Source of the DNA: Pyropia haitanensis
Taxonomy: Eukaryota > Rhodophyta > Bangiophyceae > Bangiales > Bangiaceae
Direction: 5' to 3'
Length of the DNA stretch: 55,315 nucleotides
Assembly: GCA_008729055.1 (NCBI GenBank)
Contig: SDUX01000096.1
Location: 1-55,315 of the forward strand
The translations under genes and the position numbers were made by a program. Below the pieces are notes generated by a model. That model had not been told where the DNA came from, ran no database searches, and saw only the letters and a program-made list of their open reading frames with translations. Of the stretch, positions 46,191 to 55,315 are shown piece after piece. Within the stretch, counting starts at the first letter, position 1. Every line of letters begins with the position of its first letter.

Positions 46191-49100
46191 ATGTCAGCCG
46201 CAGCGAAGAAACTTGAACGTAAGTATTTCGGGAATATCGATGAAGCCGTCGATACGCCAAACCTCATCGAGGTCCAACTCGATTCCTACAAGGAGTTTCT
46301 ACAGCAGGAGTTGGCTCCGAAAGAGCGTGTCTCAACCGGTCTTCAATCTGTTTTTCAGGAAGTGTTCCCAATCCAGAGCTACGACGAGAAGTTCACTCTC
46401 GATTTCGTGAAATACGAGGTGGGTGAGCCCAAGCTTTCCGCTCTGGAGTCACTGCGTGACGGCGAGACTTTCAGTGCTCCTCTTTACGTAACTTTCGCTC
46501 TCACTGACGAGTCGGGAACCAAGGAAGAGCGCGTCTACATGGGCGAGCTTCCGATGATGACTCTCCGCGGAACGTTCGTCATCAATGGCGCGGAGCGGGT
46601 CGTTGTCAGTCAGCTCCACCGTTCGCCCGGAGTGTGTTTTGAAACCAACCTTCACCTCAACGGGAAGACTCTCTACGGATTTCGCATCATTCCCGACCGC
46701 GGTTCCTGGATGGAGGTCCAGTTCGACACGAACGACCTTCTTTACGTTTACCTCGACCGCCGCCGCCGCCGCCGCAAGTTTCTTGCGACAACCTTTCTGC
46801 GTGCGATCGGATATCCGGGGGACGAAGACATCATTCGCCAGTTTTACGACATCGGTAAGCTCAAGATTGATCCGAAAATGGATGAGGCTGAGCTCGCCAA
46901 CAAAGTCATTTTCGAGGACGTTCTCGATGGAGACATCGTCGTGGCCAAGGCTTACGAGCCGCTCACCGAGGCGGTGATTGCCCAGCTCCACGGGCTCGGC
47001 GTGAAATCTGTTCCGATCGTTGAAGCTTCTCACGATGATCTTCTTATCAAGTCTCTGAAGAAGGATCCCGCGACGAACGAAGAGGAGGCGCTCAAGGATA
47101 TTTACCGTCGCCTCCGCCCCGGTGACCCTCCTACCGTGGCCAATGCTCGTGCCCTCCTGAAGCGTCTTTTCTTTGACCCGAAAAAATACGACCTCACCCG
47201 CGTTGGTCGTTACAAGATCAATCAGAAGCTTGGTCTTCCCGTTGATGAAAACACACGCGTCGTTACCGATGATGATTTCATCGCGGCGATGGCATATCTT
47301 TTCGGCCTCCGCCGTGGCGAAGGTGTTCTTGATGATATTGATCACCTCGGGAGCCGCCGTATCCGTGCCGTTGGTGAGCTTCTCGCCAACCAGTGTCGCG
47401 TTGGTCTTGCCCGGACCGAGCGTCTTGTCAAAGAGCGGATGACATTGTTCGATATCAACCTGGACGGCATGACGCCATCCAAGCTGGTCAACCCCAAGGC
47501 TCTTGCAGCAGTCGTTCGCGACTTCTTCGGTCGCTCTCAGCTTTCTCAGTTCATGGACCAGATCAATCCTCTGTCCGAGCTGACTCACAAGCGTCGTCTT
47601 TCCGCGCTCGGGCCCGGTGGCCTGAACCGGGACCGCGCCGGTTTCGAAGTTCGTGACGTTCACCCTTCTCACTACGGTCGTATTTGTCCGATTGAGACTC
47701 CGGAGGGTCCGAACATTGGTCTGATCAACTCCATGAGTTGTTTCGCCCGCATCAACGAATTTGGATTCATCGAGACTCCTTACCGCCGTATTATCAAGGG
47801 CAAGGTTTCGAAGAAAATTGATTACCTCACTGCAGATCAGGAAGAGAGTTACCTCATCGCTCAGGCCAACAACCCGATCGATGATAAGGGTGTCTTCCAG
47901 ACCAAATACATTACGGTCCGTCATCTCGGTGAATTCATCGAAGTCGAGCCTACCGAAGCGACCTACATGGATGTTTCGCCGAAGCAGCTCGTTTCGGTTG
48001 CTGCGTCACTGATTCCCTTCCTCGAGCACGATGATGCGAACCGCGCGCTCATGGGGTCGAACATGCAACGCCAGGGGGTGCCGCTTTTGATTTCCGATTC
48101 GCCATACGTCGGTACCGGTATGGAATCCAAGGTGGCGCGTGATTCGCGTGCAGTCGTGGTCGCGGAGGGCAACGGAACGGTTGCGGCGGCCACTGCCGAA
48201 ATCGTGGTTGTCACTCAGGATGGCGAGCTTCCCTGCTCCGAGGCGCAGTTTCTCACCAATCCCCGCAAGCTGAAGAGCGATACTGACAAGGGGATTTACG
48301 TTTATCCGCTTCGGAAGTTCATGCGTTCGAACGCAGGAACCTGCATCAATCAGAAGCCCATTGTTCGCCGTGGTGACAAGATTAAGGCCGGCACTGTTCT
48401 CGCAGACGGACCCAATACGGACAACGGGGAGCTTGCTCTCGGTAAAAACGTTCTCGTCGCATTCATGCCTTGGAACGGATACAACTTCGAGGATGCGATT
48501 GTTATCTCCGAGCGCATCGTGAAAGAAGATGTCTATACCTCGATTCACGTTGACGAGTTCGACATCGGCGCACGTGACACGAAGCTTGGTCCCGAAGAAA
48601 TCACCCGTGACATCCCGAATGTCGGTGAAGAGGCGCTCAAAGATCTCGGGCCTGACGGCGTGATTCGCGTCGGTGCAGAAGTTCGGCCCGGTGACATTCT
48701 TGTTGGTAAAATTACTCCGAAGAGCGAAACAGAACTGGCTCCGGAAGAGCGACTTCTCCGCGCGATTTTCGGTGAGAAAGCCGCTGACGTGAAAGACACC
48801 TCCCTTCGTGTCCCATCCGGTTGCACCGGAATCGTCATGGACGTTCGGGTCTCCTCACGGAATGCCTCCAGTCAGGAAAAACTCGATCCAAAAGAGCAGC
48901 AGAAGCAGCAGAAGCAAATCATCGACGAGCACAAGAAGCGTCACGAGGAGCTTACCGAGCAACTTACGGAAAAACTTTCCGACGTTCTTCTCGGGGAGAA
49001 GATTCCTCTCGATGTAGTTAATGGTCGGACCGGTGAAATCATCATCCCGGCAAATCGCAAAATCACGAAGACGCTTCTCCGCAAGCTTGCCGATCACTAT

Positions 49101-50045
49101 TCCAACATCGAAATCGACCCGAGTCCGATCCGGAACAAGATTCTCGATATCGTGTCCAACTTCGAGCAGAAATTCTCGGACATCGACATGGAACGGGAAC
49201 GTCAGCTCGACCGCATTGAGTCCGGAGACGAAGTCGACCCGGGTGTTATCAAGCAGGTGAAGGTCTACGTCGCCAAGAAGCGCAAGCTTTCGGTTGGTGA
49301 TAAGATGGCCGGTCGTCACGGAAACAAAGGGGTGGTTGCTACCATCGTTCCCGAAGAGGATATGCCTTTCCTGGAAGACGGAACACCGGTTGATATCTGT
49401 CTGAATCCTCTCGGCGTTCCGAGTCGAATGAACGTAGGGCAGGTTCTGGAGACGCACCTCGGTGTTGCCGCCAAGGCACTCGGATTCAAGGTCGCTACTC
49501 CGGTATTCGACGGTATCCCCGAATCGAAGATCGTTGAGTATCTTGAAGAGGCAAAAGCCACCGAAGGTTTCGAATGGATCGGAACCAACGGCAAGTCAAC
49601 TCTCTACGACGGACGTACCGGTGAGGCATTCTACCAGGATGTTGTTGTCGGTATCATTTACATGCTGAAACTTGGTCACCTCGTTGAGGACAAGATTCAT
49701 GCGCGTGCCGTTGGTCCATACTCGCTTGTTACGCAGCAGCCTCTGGGTGGTAAAGCTCAGTATGGTGGCCAGCGTTTCGGAGAGATGGAGGTGTGGGCTC
49801 TCGAAGCCTACGGCGCCGCTTACACCCTGCAGGAGCTTCTCACTGTGAAGTCCGATGACGTGCAGGGACGAACCCGGATTTACGAGTCCATCGTCAAGGG
49901 GGATAACACCCTCGATGCCGGAACTCCGGAGTCCTTCAACGTTCTTATTAAGGAGATGCAAAGCCTCGGTCTCGACATTCGTGTCGGGTCCTCCGAGCGC
50001 TCGCCGGAAGAGATTCTCTCCGACAGTCTCGCCATTGCTCTCTAA
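46191..50045 (+). CDS. rpoB: DNA-directed RNA polymerase subunit beta
   Basis: 1284 residues in a single intact frame, the longest unbroken gene in the window. Recognisable blocks include [24 protein letters not shown] [20 protein letters not shown], the rifampicin region ([40 protein letters not shown]), [40 protein letters not shown] [20 protein letters not shown], and the C-terminal [20 protein letters not shown]. Rifampicin-site residues look wild type ([13 protein letters not shown]). Ends SDSLAIAL. Translation start [14 protein letters not shown] at 46191. Confidence 0.98.
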   Translation: MSAAAKKLERKYFGNIDEAVDTPNLIEVQLDSYKEFLQQELAPKERVSTGLQSVFQEVFPIQSYDEKFTLDFVKYEVGEPKLSALESLRDGETFSAPLYVTFALTDESGTKEERVYMGELPMMTLRGTFVINGAERVVVSQLHRSPGVCFETNLHLNGKTLYGFRIIPDRGSWMEVQFDTNDLLYVYLDRRRRRRKFLATTFLRAIGYPGDEDIIRQFYDIGKLKIDPKMDEAELANKVIFEDVLDGDIVVAKAYEPLTEAVIAQLHGLGVKSVPIVEASHDDLLIKSLKKDPATNEEEALKDIYRRLRPGDPPTVANARALLKRLFFDPKKYDLTRVGRYKINQKLGLPVDENTRVVTDDDFIAAMAYLFGLRRGEGVLDDIDHLGSRRIRAVGELLANQCRVGLARTERLVKERMTLFDINLDGMTPSKLVNPKALAAVVRDFFGRSQLSQFMDQINPLSELTHKRRLSALGPGGLNRDRAGFEVRDVHPSHYGRICPIETPEGPNIGLINSMSCFARINEFGFIETPYRRIIKGKVSKKIDYLTADQEESYLIAQANNPIDDKGVFQTKYITVRHLGEFIEVEPTEATYMDVSPKQLVSVAASLIPFLEHDDANRALMGSNMQRQGVPLLISDSPYVGTGMESKVARDSRAVVVAEGNGTVAAATAEIVVVTQDGELPCSEAQFLTNPRKLKSDTDKGIYVYPLRKFMRSNAGTCINQKPIVRRGDKIKAGTVLADGPNTDNGELALGKNVLVAFMPWNGYNFEDAIVISERIVKEDVYTSIHVDEFDIGARDTKLGPEEITRDIPNVGEEALKDLGPDGVIRVGAEVRPGDILVGKITPKSETELAPEERLLRAIFGEKAADVKDTSLRVPSGCTGIVMDVRVSSRNASSQEKLDPKEQQKQQKQIIDEHKKRHEELTEQLTEKLSDVLLGEKIPLDVVNGRTGEIIIPANRKITKTLLRKLADHYSNIEIDPSPIRNKILDIVSNFEQKFSDIDMERERQLDRIESGDEVDPGVIKQVKVYVAKKRKLSVGDKMAGRHGNKGVVATIVPEEDMPFLEDGTPVDICLNPLGVPSRMNVGQVLETHLGVAAKALGFKVATPVFDGIPESKIVEYLEEAKATEGFEWIGTNGKSTLYDGRTGEAFYQDVVVGIIYMLKLGHLVEDKIHARAVGPYSLVTQQPLGGKAQYGGQRFGEMEVWALEAYGAAYTLQELLTVKSDDVQGRTRIYESIVKGDNTLDAGTPESFNVLIKEMQSLGLDIRVGSSERSPEEILSDSLAIAL

Positions 50046-50093
50046 TTTTTCTTCTTCAGCCCACCCTTCCCGAACCTTAAGCCCATTAGTACC

Positions 50094-54254
<4,161 letters not shown>

Positions 54255-54288
54255 GCACTGGCTAACCAAAGAAAATTCAAACCGAAAG

Positions 54289-54318
54289 AGCGCGGACAGG
54301 AAACTGTCCGCGCTTTTT
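54289..54318 (+). terminator. Rho-independent terminator after rpoC
   Basis: AGCGCGGACAG at 54289-54299 and CTGTCCGCGCT at 54304-54314 pair perfectly around a GAAA tetraloop, followed by TTTTT. Marks the end of the rpoBC unit. The rest of the 274-bp gap to rpsB shows nothing else identifiable. Confidence 0.95.
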
Positions 54319-54528
54319 GTTATCTGCGGGCGATTCCAACGGGAGCAGAAAACCGGGGACCCTGCCTTTCCCCTTGCAATCTGCCGCTTTCAACGCATAT
54401 TCCCGCCCCTCCCGAACCATCTCCTTGAAAAACAAGAGAAAAGCGGAAGCTCGTGAGAGCCGGGAGAAACCGGATGGCGCTTTTCGAAACACTATCGGAT
54501 CCCTGCTAAAAGGACCGACTTACATCAC

Positions 54529-55209
54529 ATGTCTAACGAACTCATTACTGAACTCGTCGAAGCCGGCGTTCACTTCGGCCACCAGTCCCGCAAGTGGAAC
54601 CCGAAAATGCGGAACTACATCCTCGGCGAAAAGCACAACGTGCACATCATCGATCTGGAGCAGACGATCCTCCAGCTGGAAGAAGCCGGGAAATACCTCT
54701 CCGGACTGGTTTCCAAAGGAAAGAAAATTCTCTTTGTCGGCTGCAAGCGCCAGGCACAGGACGCGGTCCGCGAAGCAGCGGAAGCAACCGGACAGTTTTA
54801 CGTCAATCACCGCTGGCTTGGTGGAACGCTTACGAATCAGGAAACGGTTCGTCGTTCTGTCGGGCGCATGGAGTCTCTTGAGAATCTGCAGAAGTCTCCT
54901 GACTTCAAGAAAATGAGTAAGAAGGAAATCGCCTCTCTCAATCGCGAGAAAGAGAAGCTCCACCTTCGCCTTTCCGGAATTCGCAACATGGTGAATCTGC
55001 CGGACGCAGTTGTTATTGTTGATTCTGCGCGTGAATACAACGCGATCAACGAAGCCCGCAAGCTTCGTATTCCGATCGTGGCTCTCGTTGATTCCAATGC
55101 GGATCCCGACAAGGTCGACTACCCGATCGTTGCCAACGACGATGCGATCCGTTCGATCCGTGTCATTCTCAAAAATCTGATCGATCCGATCGTAGGAGCA
55201 GCGAAGTAA
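54529..55209 (+). CDS. rpsB: 30S ribosomal protein S2
   Basis: 226 residues. Signature blocks: LVEAGVHFGHQSRKWNPKMR, NVHIIDLEQTILQLEEAG, ILFVGCKRQAQDAVREAAEA, FYVNHRWLGGTLTNQETVRR and VDSAREYNAINEARKLRIPI with VALVDSNADPDKVDYPIVAN. Slightly shorter than E. coli S2 at the C-terminus. S2 joins late in 30S assembly. In most bacteria rpsB is followed by tsf; that gene would begin beyond the window. Its own promoter should lie between the rpoC terminator and 54529, but none is clear. Confidence 0.97.
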   Translation: MSNELITELVEAGVHFGHQSRKWNPKMRNYILGEKHNVHIIDLEQTILQLEEAGKYLSGLVSKGKKILFVGCKRQAQDAVREAAEATGQFYVNHRWLGGTLTNQETVRRSVGRMESLENLQKSPDFKKMSKKEIASLNREKEKLHLRLSGIRNMVNLPDAVVIVDSAREYNAINEARKLRIPIVALVDSNADPDKVDYPIVANDDAIRSIRVILKNLIDPIVGAAK

Positions 55210-55235
55210 CCGCTCTCTTTCCCGGATCATCCTGC

Positions 55236-55259
55236 GGATGGCGGAACGCACCGCCATCC
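55236..55259 (+). other. inverted repeat after rpsB
   Basis: GGATGGCGG and CCGCCATCC pair around AACGCA, 26 bp past the rpsB stop; a second GATTTCCC/GGGAAAT-type repeat follows near 55283-55300. Position fits an rpsB-tsf attenuator, but no T run is present and the window ends at 55315. Confidence 0.5.
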
Positions 55260-55315
55260 CATTCTGATCAAATCGTCACGGAATTTCCCTTGGGAAATCT
55301 GTGAACCACTACGAA

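Overview
The window looks like chromosomal DNA of a Gram-negative bacterium of the PVC superphylum, most likely Verrucomicrobiota. Pointers are a TIGR04073-type exosortase-system-associated protein, a GreA-family factor with a ~480-residue N-terminal extension (also seen in Chlamydiae), a sulfatase with a Lys-rich tail, lipoproteins of verrucomicrobial type, KdsB (LPS synthesis), and the tRNA-Thr - tuf - tRNA-Trp - secE - nusG - rplKAJL - rpoBC order. No phage, plasmid, IS element or CRISPR array is visible; this is core chromosome.

Layout. 0.07-6.6 kb: a polysaccharide pyruvyl transferase-like protein; a minus-strand group of small exported proteins (LysM/STN-like protein, secreted protein, lipoprotein); two tandem PilT ATPases; an OmpA-like protein and a 53-residue membrane protein. 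6.7-13.6 kb: lysS, a metallophosphoesterase, a YeeZ-like SDR, a MidA-like methyltransferase and a class A PBP. 13.6-24.9 kb: DUF3147 protein, FAD oxidoreductase, A-type Fe-S protein, UvrD/PcrA helicase, DUF4870 and another membrane protein, sulfatase, long GreA, TIGR04073 protein, M20 peptidase. 25-34.8 kb: Pro-rich tail-anchored protein, trxA, DUF6580 protein, M3 oligopeptidase, zinc-ribbon protein, kdsB-pyrG, thrH, a SecD P1-head lipoprotein, a small membrane protein, a QueD-like enzyme. 35-40.6 kb: PPi-type PEP carboxykinase, amidase, YmdB-type phosphoesterase. 40.7-55.2 kb: the transcription/translation block from a TTGACA promoter through tRNA-Thr, tuf, tRNA-Trp, secE, nusG, rplK, rplA, rplJ, rplL, rpoB and rpoC, then a strong terminator and rpsB.

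Two window-wide observations matter. First, about 30 single-base frame breaks occur, including in tuf, rpoC, rplJ and lysS, which cannot all be dead; they are best read as sequencing or assembly indels and are densest at 1.2-5.7 kb. Genes with breaks are annotated over their full inferred extent. Second, a dispersed intergenic repeat built on the core ACAGGGT/ACCCTGT recurs at five gene boundaries, with copies phased at 21-22 bp or 44 bp. I know of no description of it and consider it the most interesting candidate here.
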